A stretch of DNA of 64,000 nt from the NCBI GenBank assembly GCA_948144175.1, contig CANXME010002420.1, positions 124,001-188,000 on the forward strand, read 5' to 3'. Made by a program: the position numbers and the translations under genes. Position 1 is the stretch's first letter, and each line of letters starts with the position of its first letter. The notes beneath the pieces are model-generated. The model saw only the letters and a list, made by a program, of their open reading frames with translations, was not told the origin of the DNA and did no database searches. Positions 44,069-55,306 of this stretch are shown here, in pieces. The stretch comes from Closterium sp. NIES-65 (Eukaryota; Streptophyta; Zygnematophyceae; Desmidiales; Closteriaceae).

Positions 44069-44192
44069 CGACTGAACCTCTAACAACGCTGTTATTAGTA
44101 TGTTACGTATAACCTGCCTTTTGGCATTTTGTTCGTCGATTACAAAGTATTGTGTATGGTTTAGGTTAGTATTGTGTATGGTTTGTATGTAT

Positions 44193-44203
44193 CAGGGCTG
44201 ACG
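44193..44203 (+). repeat. hAT left terminal inverted repeat
   Basis: CAGGGCTGACG directly after the TSD gtatgtat. The subterminal ccctgattccag recurs near the right end as the complement. Confidence 0.93.
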
Positions 44204-44413
44204 TTTCGTTTTAGGACTCCCTGATTCCAGTAAAAAATTTGACCCTCTACTATGAGGGCACATTTTTCGCAAGGTAGCTACCCTGATAGCTCAGTGTCAC
44301 ACGAAGTCCAACTCTGACCGGACAAGGTTCACAGCTCAAAAACAGGGTTGCTATTAACAGTGCACTATTTTCCAAAATGATACAACTGCATGCACTTTCC
44401 TACTCTATCTAGT

Positions 44414-45842
44414 CTAGTGCACGGGCTTGTCTATGAAGTACACCTCCTCCACATCCTCATCGTCCGACAGGAATGGATTGTCCTCCGCTTCCTCCTCCCC
44501 CACGATCTCCTGATCGTCGCCGAAGGCCTGTTCCACTTCATCGTCCTCCTCCTCCTCCTCCTCCTCCTCCTCCTCATCCTCATTCTCCCCGGCATTTCTA
44601 GCAGCCACATCTTCACCCTCCTTCTGCTTCCCCCTCCTCTCCCTCTCTGCCATAGCCAGCTTCAAGCTCTTCGCAGGGCGCCTCCTCCGCAGGGACCTCC
44701 ACACCTCCAGTGCCTCCGGCCAGTCGATCTCATACTTGAGGAGCGATATCTGCATCAGCTCCCCCAGACGCGCGTTGCACAGCGCTCCTCGCACCTAGGA
44801 CTGCCAGCGTTGATGACGTTCTGCCTCGAGAACCCCCTCTCGCACTCCACGGTGGAGAGGGGGAGCACAGCCAGCGCCTGCCACAGCAGGATGAGGTTGG
44901 GCCATCTCCTGCCAGGCACATTCGTACACACAACACAACGGAAACAGTTAGCGATGCGCAACAAGATTGTAAAACCCATGTTAGCAAAGTATAGGCTACC
45001 TCTTGGAGTCTGCGCTCCCAAGGAAGTTGGACAGGCCCTGGGTGAAGCTCTCCATCTCATGGTGTGCCTCGATGATCGAGCAGAAGGTTGGAAGCTCCCT
45101 CTCTGCTGCTTTGAGGTCGAATCCCGGCAGCTTGTTGCGGAACAGCCTGCTGCATCCGTTCAGCCACTCCTTACACTTCTTCTCTCACTGGGCCTTGATC
45201 TTCGGCCACTTCCCCGCCCGGAACAGCTTCGTCGGCCCCAGCTTCCCAAGGTCATCCAGTCGGTTGTTCAGGTTGTCCACGCAGTCACGGGAGAATTTGC
45301 GGCACAGCTTCACGCAGTCTGCGTAGGTGCTTCCGTGTTTGTGCCCCTTCAGCTTCCGCTCATGCATGGTGTACAGGTGGTTGATCGGGCGTCCAGCACC
45401 GTCCACGCCGCGCACCCGGACCTACTTGCCTCCACCCTCCTTGTGGACTTTGAGGAAGTTCACCAGCCAGCTCTTCCCTTCGCCCCCGAAAGCTTTCTCT
45501 GGCGTCAAGTAGCGCTCCATCAGATCACTCGTTGTGGACTCGATCGTCTTCGCAATCTCAGTCACGTCCAGCTGTGTCAGAGCAGGGGTAGACAAGAGGG
45601 AGAAGGATGAGCAACAGTGCAGTTACGAACCTCACGTAGCAACATCATACAAACATGCGACCTCACCTCTCGTCTCTGGAAGCAACGGTTGAGGTCGTTC
45701 ATGTCCGCCAAGATATCGGCCAAGAAAAACAAGCATAACTGAAACTTGTAGCAGGTGACAATCTCGTACGCCTTGTGATTGTGCTCCCAAAGCAGCACGA
45801 TGCAAGCGCCGAGGACCTTGCACAGCCTGGCCACCGCATCTC
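44414..45842 (-). pseudogene. hAT transposase, C-terminal part with hATC dimerisation region
   Basis: 45842-45674 resumes the exon cut by copia-3 (AVARLCKVLGACIVLLWEHN...RCFQRREV) and ends at a GTGAGG donor. A further exon from about 45573 has in-frame stops at 45422-45424 (TAG) and 45185-45187 (TGA). It then continues to LSTVECERGFSRQN (about 44825-44870), the hATC signature. The last exon, to TAG at 44414, ends in a long acidic tail (Glu/Asp runs, (TCC)n on the plus strand). With two stops the transposase is inactive independently of the copia insertions. Confidence 0.8.
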
Positions 45843-45970
45843 TGAGAAGAAACGAGAATGAATGAACTATGAATGAATTGGGCACAAGTACTAACCCTAA
45901 TTGGGTTGTACCCCTTATGGGCTACCCCACTATAGCCTACACAATATGCATGAGCTATAACGTTCTGACA
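45843..45970 (-). repeat. Copia-3 3' LTR
   Basis: 128 bp, tgagaagaaacg...cgttctgaca on the plus strand. Followed inward by cacccccataggcaaagtgg with the polypurine tract. Confidence 0.94.
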
Positions 45971-46181
45971 CACCCCCATAGGCAAAGTGGGGGAGAACAA
46001 GGGGTCACAAGACCAGTCAAGCAAAGCAAAGCAAAGCAAGCTCAGGGTGGATCACAAAGTCACCACACATTCCGAGCACAAATTCAAGGCCACAAGGCCA
46101 GCTCACATGCCGGAGTATATATATATAAACAGGCTAGACAAGCAAGAGCAGGTATATATATATGTAACAGTACAAGCAAGG

Positions 46182-49100
46182 TCAAGAAGTGAGCAAGTGA
46201 GGCAAGGTAGGCACAAGGCCCAGCTGAGTACAGAAGCGCTGATGGTCACAAGGCGCAAGCGCCTTGGTGAAGATATCAGCAGTGTTGGCCTCAGAGGCCA
46301 CGTACGCAAGACGCAGCTGACCACGCTGCTGCAGCTCACGAGCAAGAAAGTAGCGGAGAGCAATGTGCTTCGTTCGGTGTTCCAGTCGCTGCTCCCGACA
46401 CAAGGCCAGCATGGCGTTGTTGTCTACATACAGCACTGGAGGAGAACGAGGCGGCTCTCCGAGGTCAGTCAGCAGGTAGGTGAGCCAGCGAAGCTCCTGT
46501 GCAGCCATGGCTCCTGCGTAGATCTCAGCCTCACAACTGGAGCCGAGAACAGAAGACGAGCGAGTAGCCCGCCAAGAAACAGAGCCGGAACCAAGGCTGA
46601 AGGTGTAACCCTGTGACGACCGCTGCGTAGCCTGGTCGTCAGCCCAAGAAGCGTCTGCGTGCCCAGTAAGGACCACTGGACTCTGCCCTCCAAGCACAAG
46701 CCCCATGCCCGACGTACTGCACAAGTAGCGCAACACCCTCTTTGCTGCAGCCATGTGCTCCGGTCTGTGTCTCCCAAGAGCAACATAGCGTGCGAGAATG
46801 CTAAGAGGGTATGCAAGGTCAGGTCGTGTGCAGGTCATCGGGTACATGAGGCAGCCAACAAGCTCTGGGCACGGGCCACTCGACTCTACAGACTCATCCG
46901 AAGGCAGAGCTGAGAGCGAGTGGCGAGTAGGCAGAGGAGTGGCCTGAGGCGAGGAGTACGTGAAGCCGAAGCGCTGAAGCACATGCTGCACCATGTGTGA
47001 CTGAGTCAAGGTAATGGTGCGGCGTGCTCTGTCCCGAGTGATCTGCAAGCCAAGGTAGCTGCGCAGTTCACCCAGGTCAGTGCACGTGTGTCTCTTTTGC
47101 AGCTCGGACTTCACGTGGGCGAGTCCAGCAGTGTCAGCTGTGGCAAAGACCAAGTCCTTGACGTACACGAGGATGTAGAACGGCGGCAAAGAAGTGTCGG
47201 TGCGCAGAAACAGCGACGGGTCGGCAGTAGAGGGAGCAAACCCAAGAGCCGCAAGTGTAGTCCTCAGTGTGTCGTGCCACTCACGCGGTGCCTGGCGGAG
47301 ACCGTAGACTGGCTGCCGGAGGCTCCACTGGGTGCCAGGAGGAAAAGACCCAGTGAAACCAGGTGGGCGACGCAGCCAGATCTCCTCGTGCAGGCTGCCC
47401 TGCAAGAAAGCAATGCTGAAGTCAAGAGAGTGTAGCTCGTAGTCGCGGTGAGCAGCTATGTGCAGCAGTACCCGAAGAGTGGTCATCTTCGGGGTGGGGG
47501 AGAAGGTATGAAAGTAGTCAACTCCCTGCCGCTGACTGAAGCCACGAGCCACGTAACGCGCCTTGAAGACAGGCGGAGAACCCGGCGGTCGCTTCACCCT
47601 GAAAATCCACATGCCACTAACAATGTTCGCCCCAGGAGGGGGAACAGCGTCAACGTAGGTGCCTGTGGACTTCCAGGAAGCCATCTCTGCGTCCATAGCT
47701 GCCTGCCACTGAGAGGAGTAGGGACCCTCTATCGCCTCCACGTAAGAGCGCGGAGTCGGGATGTCAAGTGCATCCGGGTCTCCCTCAGGGGCAAGCAGTA
47801 CGGATACGAGATGAGGTGAAGCAGCGGCCAAGCACTGGAACTCCTCCTGCCTGTCCTCAAGGACGTCCTTGCCAAGGGCACACTCACCCCCGACGGACGG
47901 AGGACAGACAGACTCAGACTCAGCAACAAGACTGGCGGCATAGTCTAGACGACAGCGAGCAGCAAAGTCGACGAGCTCAGCAACTAGGGCAGACGCAGCA
48001 GTGGACTCAAAGGAAGGGTCAGTGACAACAGTAGCAAGGAGACGCATGACAGTAGGAATGGCAGCACGAAGAGAGTCCGACTCTGGGTCGGCAAGAGCAG
48101 GAAGAGAAGACTCAGGAGGAGAAGGCAAAGGGGCACACAGAGGAGCAGTGGACGGACGCAGAGACATCCGGTGCGTGCCAGGGACAGGAGGAGGACGCTG
48201 ACGCGAACCGCGACCACTAGTGCGAGCAGCACGGACAGGCGACGCAGGGCGAGACGCAGGCTCACGACGCTCAGCAAGACCTCCAGTAGGACCAGTGTAG
48301 GGAGACGGAGCAGGCAGTGGGGAGGCTGGCTATAACTGTAACTGCGACGGGACAGGCTGTGGACACTCTAAGGGAGGAGGAGGACCTGTAAAAGACGGGA
48401 GACCAAGAACCTGCTGAAGGAGAGGAACGAAGTACGGCCGAGGCCGCGTGGCGACTCCAGACACAACAGGGACAGCACCAACACCCCTAGTGGCAGCACC
48501 AGCACCAGTAGCAGCTCCAGCTCCAGTACCCCCAGCAGCACCAGTAGTACCCCCAGCAGGACCGCCTCCAGGACCGACAGCAGTAGCCTCCGCGCCAACA
48601 CCCGCAGCAGCTCCAGCTCCAGAAGTACCCGCAGGTCCAGCAGCTCCAGTACTCCCAGTACGAGCACCTCCGGAACCCGTGGCACCAGCTCCCTCAGCAG
48701 CAACAGAACCTCCAGTACCCGCAGCACCTCCAGCTCCAGCAGCTCGCCTCTAGCGCCAGGCAAACCACTCACGCAGCTCCTGTGGAGAGAGTGGCTCCCG
48801 GCAAGAAGAAGCACCCGGAGAACCGCCAGGCACAGCACCAGCAGGCCCAGCTCCCTCAGGCTCCGCACCCCCTGGCTCAGCACCTCCAGGCGTAGCACCC
48901 CCAGGCTCAGCACCCCCAGGCTCAGCACCCCCAGGCGTAGCACCCCCAGGCTCAGCACCCCCAGACTCAGCACCCCCAGAGTCAGCACCCCCAGGCTCAG
49001 CACCCTCAGCAGCACCAGAGTCACCAGCGACCTCGACAGGCTCAACAGCGTCTACCTGGGACACACCTGAAGGGGCAGGACCCTGAGGGGGGAGGGGGTC

Positions 49101-52071
49101 TACCGGGGGGGGACCTGGTACAAGGAAGAGCGGTGGCGGGGGGAGGGACGGAGTGCGGTAGGGGAAGAGGCGGTAGTAGGGGACCGACTCGTCAAACGTG
49201 ACGTCCTGGGAGGACAGAACACGGCGAGAGGTGGGGTGGTAGAACTGCCACCCTGGGGCTTCAGGGGGGAAACCCAGGAAGACGCAAGGAGCAGCACGAG
49301 GGGACAGCTTGTCCGCAGACAAGTCGCGGACAAACGCCCGAGATCCCCAGACACGGAACGCAGACGCATCGCCAACCTTCCCCCTCCACAACAAAGCTGG
49401 GGAGGTCTCCGGCATGGAGACCCTGGGCTGAAGGTTGATCTGATGCGCCGCGTACCAAACCGCAAACGGCCACAGAAAATGGGGGGCAGCCGCATGCATC
49501 ATGGACGTACGGGCGACGTCCATGACCATGCCAATGCGGCGCTCAGCAATCCCATTTTGCGGGGGAGAGTCCGGAAGCGTGAAGGTCTGGCGGATGCCTC
49601 GTGCACGACAGTAGGCTCGCAGAAGGCCAGAGGAGAACTCTCCGCCTCGGTCAGAGTGCAGACGCAGAACAGGAAAGTCTGAGCCGAAGCTCTGCCTGAG
49701 CTGGAGACGAGCTGCGCGGATCCAGTCGATCAACACCTCAGTAACATCACCCTTGCTGCGCAAGGGGAAGAGTGTGGTGTAACGCGAGTAGTTGTCAACC
49801 ACCAGCAGGAAGTAGCGCTCGTGACCCTGTCCATGGACGCGGGCTGGGCCCCACACGTCCATGTGAAGCGTCTGCAGCGGGGCCTCTGTCGGAGGAAACT
49901 GGGAGGAGTGAGGGGTAGTCCGCTGTCGCCCCTCGACACAGGGGACGCAGGTAGGGCCAGGCCCTAGAGGAAGGGGAGGGAGGGACCGGGGAAGACCAGA
50001 GACAAGGACACAGGAGGCCATGCTTCGGAGACGAAGCAGGGAGGGGTGACCAAGGCGGTGGTACTAGAGGAGAGTCTCGTGAGACAGGAGGCGACACGAG
50101 CAGGGGGCAGACTCAGGACCAGACCTGGACGCTGCAGCTAACACCTGACCCGATGCAGCTACCTCACCAGACGCAGGGACTGGAGGAGACGCAGTGGTCA
50201 GTGTGTACAGGCTCGACCCCGGCCGACGTGTAAACGTGGCCAGGTGTCGGCCTGTCCGAGCGTCCGTGCAGTGGGTCACCCGCAGACTCGCAGGAGTGAA
50301 CTCGGGAACCCCCGCATCCTGTAGGTCAGCACCACTCACCAGGTTCATAGAGAACGAGGGGAGGTAAAGACCAGACAGGGTGCCAGAGGGGGCCGCCGGA
50401 CACGGGAGGACAGTGGAGAAGTGAGCAAGGACAGGACCCCTAGAGGGGTCTGCCAGGGAGACTGCAACTGGCCGACCAAGCGGCGTGAGTGTGGTGCGGT
50501 CTCGAAAGAAGGAGCGAGAAGCCCCCGAGTCAAGTGTGAAGGTGTGGGAGGCCGAAGCCGACGCAGTATCTGAGAGCGCAGACTCACCAGTACCGGAGGA
50601 AGCAGACGCACTAGCACCTAGAGCAGCAGCCTCGCTAGCACCAAGAGCAGCAGCCTCACCAGCACCTAGAGCAGCAGTCGCAATGCCCGGGTCGGGCGGG
50701 AAACACCGGTAACAGTCACCCTCCTCACTAATAGACACAGTATACATAGCAGCAAGAATAGCATCAAAGTCAAGGTCAAAGATAGCTACCCCTGCCCTAG
50801 ACAGCTCGCCCCAGCGAGGGATCTCAGTGGCCTCAGGGAACTGGTGACGCCAAGCGTCCGTCAGGCGGCCAAAGCAGCGCTGGGTGGGGTGCGCACCCCT
50901 ACACTGCTCACCCGCACGGTCGCCAGTGCGCAGGACGTAGGTGCACGGACCAGTACCCCCACCCCGCTGGCGTGCAGCGTACCACTCACGGAGCTGCTGA
51001 GGGGACAGGGTCTCCCGACTGCGCTGCTGCTGCTGGCGCTGACCACCACCGGAGCCACTCCTCTGCGAAGAGCCACGACCTCCTCCTCCTCCTCCGCCAC
51101 CGCCTCCTCCACCTCCGCCACCTCCATCACCTCCGCTCCCACTGCCACCTCCGCCGCCGCCTCCGCCTCCATTGCCGCCGCCGACACCTCCACCCCCGCC
51201 ACCACTCCCACCACCACCCCCACCCCCTCCACTGCCTCCACTGCCGCCTCCACCGCCCCCGCTAGCTCCTCCAGCGCCCCTGCCCCCCTTGCCCTTGCCA
51301 GAGCTACGCTTCCCACTAGGGGTAGACGCCGCACCGACCGACTCCAGACCAACGAGGTCGGCCGCAGCAGCAGAGGCAACAGAGTGCAAAAGAGGGGAGG
51401 GGGAACACCCCTCAAAGATGGGGGTGCGCGGGTCACCACGAGAGGCCCCTACAGCGACTATGCTCTTCTCCGCTGCTAGGAGGGCCTTCTCGAGGAGATC
51501 AACGGTGAGAGTGGTGGGACAGACTGAGAGAAAGTGGTCCCTGACTACGCGAAGGGAGTCAGGGAGGCGGGTGACTATGTAGTAGAGAGTGATGTACATG
51601 GGGGGGGGGGTTCTTGGCGCAGAACTCAGCAGGAAGCGCAGCGCGGTAGCGAGTGTCACTAGTGCGGAGGTGCGTAATGAGGTCAGCGACTGTGGGAAAG
51701 GCAGCAAGGTCAGGGAAGAGGTACGGTAGCATGAGGCGGCTCAGTGCAGCAGTGGCAGGGGAGGAGTAGCGTGCAACTACAGCGTCGTACAAGGTCTGAG
51801 CACTCTTGTACTAGCTAAAGTGCGCACGCTCAGAGGTAGGCAGGTGGCGACGCACAGCAAGACGTGCAGCAGCATCGCGCATGGCCCACTGTGAGCGGAC
51901 AGTGGCGTCAGCATCAGCAGCAGGGGCAGGAGAGGCACCAGAGGTGAGGTCAAAGAGAGAGAGACCGTCCGCCCTATCGCACTGTAAGAAAAGCTGCAGG
52001 TCATCTATCAAGACGTCAAAGTCAATGGCCCGACCCTCAGCGTCAAAAGCGAGGACACTAGGGGTAGCCAT
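46182..52071 (-). pseudogene. Copia-3 Gag-Pol polyprotein with stops and one frameshift
   Basis: Starts at ATG 52071 and ends at the family stop 46182-46184. Gag, Gly-rich linker, zinc knuckle (CTYVLRTGDRAGEQC), protease LDSGAS, integrase, a short EPGGA linker (48840-49010), RT (YVKDLVF; the usual YVDD has Asp to Lys) and RNase H are recognisable. Defects against relatives: TAG 51811-51813 (CAG), an 11-C run near 51600-51610 (frameshift), TAG 50064-50066 and TAG 48750-48752 (both Trp codons), and TAG 48330-48332. The piece 46182-48167 is a 661-codon open frame, but the YVDD change would kill RT activity. Confidence 0.9.
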
Positions 52072-53342
52072 GACAGCAGTAGACTAGCAGCGCGAACAGT
52101 AGGGTGAGGGCAGTGCAGTGACAGAGGCGCTGCTCTTACCAGACAGGGCGGCTCGGGCGGCTCGGCTGCAGGGCGACTCGGCGGCTCGGCAGCTGGGCGG
52201 TAGGCGGCTCGGCAGCAGGGCGGCTCGGCGGCTCGGCAGCTGGGCGGTAGGCGGCTCGGCAGTTGGGCGTCTCGGCGGCTCGGCTGCAGGGCGGCTCGGC
52301 GGCTCGGCTGCTGGGCGGCTCGGCGGCGGGGCGGCTCGGCGGCTCGGCTGCTGGGCGGCGCAGCGGCTCGGCTGCTGGGCGGCTTGGTGGCCGGGCGGCT
52401 CGGCGGCTCGGCTGCTGGGCGGCTCGGCGGCTCTGCTGCTGGGCGGCTCGGCGGGGCCGCAAAGGAGGCGGCCGAAGGGCCGCTGAGAGGGCGGCGTCCG
52501 GGGCCGATGAGAGGAGGCGGCTGGGCCGCCGAGAGGAGGCGGCGGGGCCGCTTAAAGGAGGCGGCGGGGCCGCTGAGAGGAGGCGGCGGGGCCGCCGAGA
52601 GGAGGCGGCGGGGCCGCGGAGAGGAGGCGGCGGGGCCACGGAGAGGAGGCGGCGGGGCCGCGGAGAGGAGGCGGCGGGGCTGCCGAGAGGAGGCAGCGGG
52701 GCCGCTTAAAGGAGGTGGCGGGGCCGCTGAAAGGGCGGCGACGAGGCCGCTGCAGGGGTAGTGGCGGGGCTGCTGAAAGGAGACGGCGGGGCCGCTGAAA
52801 GGAGACGGCGGGGCTGCTGAAAGGAGACGGCAGGGCCGCTGAAAGGAGACGGCAGGGCCGCTGAAAGGAGACGGCGGGGCCGCTGAGAAGGGCGGCGACG
52901 GGCCGCTGAAGAGGGCGGCGAGAGAGCCGCAGGGAGGGCGGCGTCAGGGCCGTGCAAGGGCGGCGACGGGGCCGCTGGTGAAAGGGCGGCGAGGGGCCGC
53001 AGGGGGAGAGCGGCGACGGGCCGCGAAGGGCGGCGGATCGGGGCCGCAAGAGCGGCGGATCGGGGCCACAAGAGGCCGCTAGGGGTCCGTGAGGGCGGCT
53101 TGGGCGGCGCGACGCGGCCGTTAGGGCGGCGCGACGCGACCGCTAGGGCAGCGTGACGGGGCCGCTAGGGGCCGCTAAGGGCGACGCGACGGGGCCGTGA
53201 GGGGCCTAGCGAGGGGGCGATGGAAAGGAAAGCACACGAGGCTTGACTCGGGCCTAAGCGGAGCGCGCTCCGGGCAGGGAGAAAAAAATTCGTAGTGGTG
53301 GGCCCTAGGAATCGTTCCCGTTAGGGAACCTGCTCGATACCA
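52072..53342 (-). repeat. Copia-3 leader with GC-rich tandem repeats
   Basis: ggcggctcgg units (52140-52460), then ggaggcggcggggccgc units (52500-52720), then ggagacggcggggccgctgaaa units (52770-52890) and decayed forms to about 53220. The LTR-proximal end keeps the leader hairpin (53314-53329). Confidence 0.82.
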
Positions 53343-53470
53343 TGAGAAGAAACGAGAATGAATGAACTATGAATGAATTGGGTACAAGTACTAACCCTAA
53401 TTGGGTTGTACCCCTTATGGGCTACCCCACTATAGCCTACACAATATGCATGAGCTATAATGTTCTGACA
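53343..53470 (-). repeat. Copia-3 5' LTR
   Basis: 128-bp partner of 45843-45970. TSD atctc follows at 53471-53475. Confidence 0.94.
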
Positions 53471-54485
53471 ATCTCCTCGAGACAGCCACCGCACCGTGTG
53501 GATGCCTTGGACTTCCAGGTTGGTCTTGTAAATCACACGCTGCAGGTACTTGAACCGCTGACTCCACACGCTGGAGTTTCCGAGCAGAGTCGCCACAGTG
53601 CGCACCACCTTGTCGACCATGTCGAGATCCGGGTTTGAGTCAGCGGCGTCCTTCACAGCCAACGCCTCACTGTGTAAAGCAGGGAACAAGTATTATGGTT
53701 TGTTAGTAAACCAATCAGCGTAGATAACATGCTACAATACAGACCAACTCATATTCCGATGGGCGATGCAGTGGCATGAGAACAGATGAGGGACGTGTTC
53801 ACGAAGACGCGCCACCAATCCGTTCTCTCTCCCGATCATGACCGACGCCCCGTCCGTGCTGATGCCGACAATCTTGGACACATCGACGGCAGCGGAGCGA
53901 AGATGGTTCAGAAGCACCTCAAACAAGGACCCTGCATCACACCGCTCGACCGTCAGCAAAGTGAAAAACTTGCATGCAACTTGGTGGTTCTTCAGAAATG
54001 TAAGGTACACAATCATGTGTTTCCCTCGCGTGCAGTCAGTGCTCTCATCGCACTGGATGCCCAGGAACGGTGATGCCAGGACGTGGTCCATCTGCACTCG
54101 GGTGAGGTAAGTGCTCATGCTGTGGACCATCTGCTAGAAGCCGTAGGTGCAACAAAGGATAGAGAAATTATCAGTACACGATAGTCAAGCAAGTTGTTTG
54201 ACGTGCATGTTTAAATTTGCAATCAATTTGAGCCGTCACTTACCACGTGAGATAAACGCCGTACGACTGCCGGGGAATGGCTGGCATGTCCTGCTCCGCA
54301 AGATGCCGCATCAGCTTAGGAAACATGCTAATCGGCGCGTCGCACTGGCACAGGAACTGAGTCGACCGCATCAGCCGTATCGCGCGGCGGCCCTCGACGT
54401 CGGAGTTGATGAAGTCCGAAATCACCTGCTGCCCCTCGCGGATTCCCGCCGCAATCTTCATCTGGCGGTCCACCGCCGCCATGTG
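53471..54485 (-). pseudogene. hAT transposase, central part between the two copia elements
   Basis: Three pieces are seen. First, 54485-54244 continues the first exon (AAVDRQMKIAAG...SYGVYLTW) and ends at the donor CACGTG/GTAAGT. Second, an exon from 54130 (acceptor tctagcag) to about 53755 carries the RNase H-like core with GIQCDESTD and KIVGISTDGASVM, then FSCHCIAHRN. Third, an exon from 53669 to the copia-3 site encodes VRTVATLLGNSS...VQGIHTVRWLSRGD, a highly typical hAT block. Core acidic residues are present and no stop was seen in this part. Confidence 0.82.
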
Positions 54486-54617
54486 TGTCAAACATTATAT
54501 ATGTTCTGCTTGTTTAGGCTACAGTGGGTTAGCCTATAGGGGGTACACAATTCTAGGGTTAGGTACTTGTACTGTTTTCACTGTTAGTTCATCCATTCCT
54601 GTTCATTCATTTCAACA
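54486..54617 (+). repeat. Copia-4 5' LTR
   Basis: 132 bp, followed directly by TGGTATAGAGCAGG. Confidence 0.95.
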
Positions 54618-55306
54618 TGGTATAGAGCAGGTCCTTCTTAGGACCGATTCTTGTAGGGCCCACCACTACCTACCTACCTACCTACCTACCTGCGCCCTAG
54701 GGCGCCTCGGTTTTCACGGCCCTCTAAGGCCCCGCGACCCGCCCCTTAGCGACCCGCGACCCGCCCCTTAAGGCCCCGTCGGCCCACGCGCTTGCCCCTT
54801 ACGGCCCCGCACTCGCCCCTTTACGGCCCCGCGCTCGCCCCTAGAGGCCCCGAACGGCCCACGCGCTCGCCCCTAGCGGCCCCCGTCGGCCCCGCGATCG
54901 CCCCTAACGGCCCCGTCGGCCCCGCGCTCACCTCCCTAGAGGCCCCGAAAGGCCCCGTCGGCCCCGCGCTCACCTCCCTAGAGGCCCCGAAAGGCCCCGT
55001 CGGCCCCGCGCTCACCTCCTTAGAGGCCCCTTACAGCCCCGTCGGCCCCGCGCTCACCTCCCTACAGGCCCCGAACGGCCCCGTCGGCCCCGCGCTCACC
55101 GCCCCTAGAGGCCCCGAACGGCCCGTGACCGCCACAGCCCAGGACCGAACCGAGCCGCCCAGGACCGAACCGAGCCGCGCGACCCGAGCCGAGCCGCGCG
55201 ACCCGAACCGAACCGCGCCGCCCCACCCGAGCCGCGTCGCCCTACCTAAACCGAGCCGCCCTACCTGCTTCATCCTCCTACTCCTACTGCTACTCCTACT
55301 GCTCCT
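54618..55306 (+). repeat. Copia-4 leader with GGCCCCG-type repeats
   Basis: Hairpin 54630-54645 and the GTAGGGCCCACC block are followed by a tctacc-type run (cctacctacc), then roughly 40-bp units of the form ctagaggccccgaaaggccccgtcggccccgcgctcacc (54840-55120). Degenerate gaaccgagccgc units follow to about 55260. The sequence is unrelated in detail to the repeats of copies 1-3, though equally GC-rich. Confidence 0.82.

Larger units (their letters stand above)
45843..53470 (-). mobile_element. Copia-3: complete Ty1/copia element with TSD ATCTC
   Basis: Bounded by 128-bp LTRs (45843-45970, 53343-53470; two differences by eye) and by the duplication atctc at 45838-45842 and 53471-53475. It inserted into the hAT transposase inside the TVRWLSRGDAV codons. 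Primer site TGGTATCGAGCAGG follows the 5' LTR. It is closely related to copia-1 and copia-2. Confidence 0.95.
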
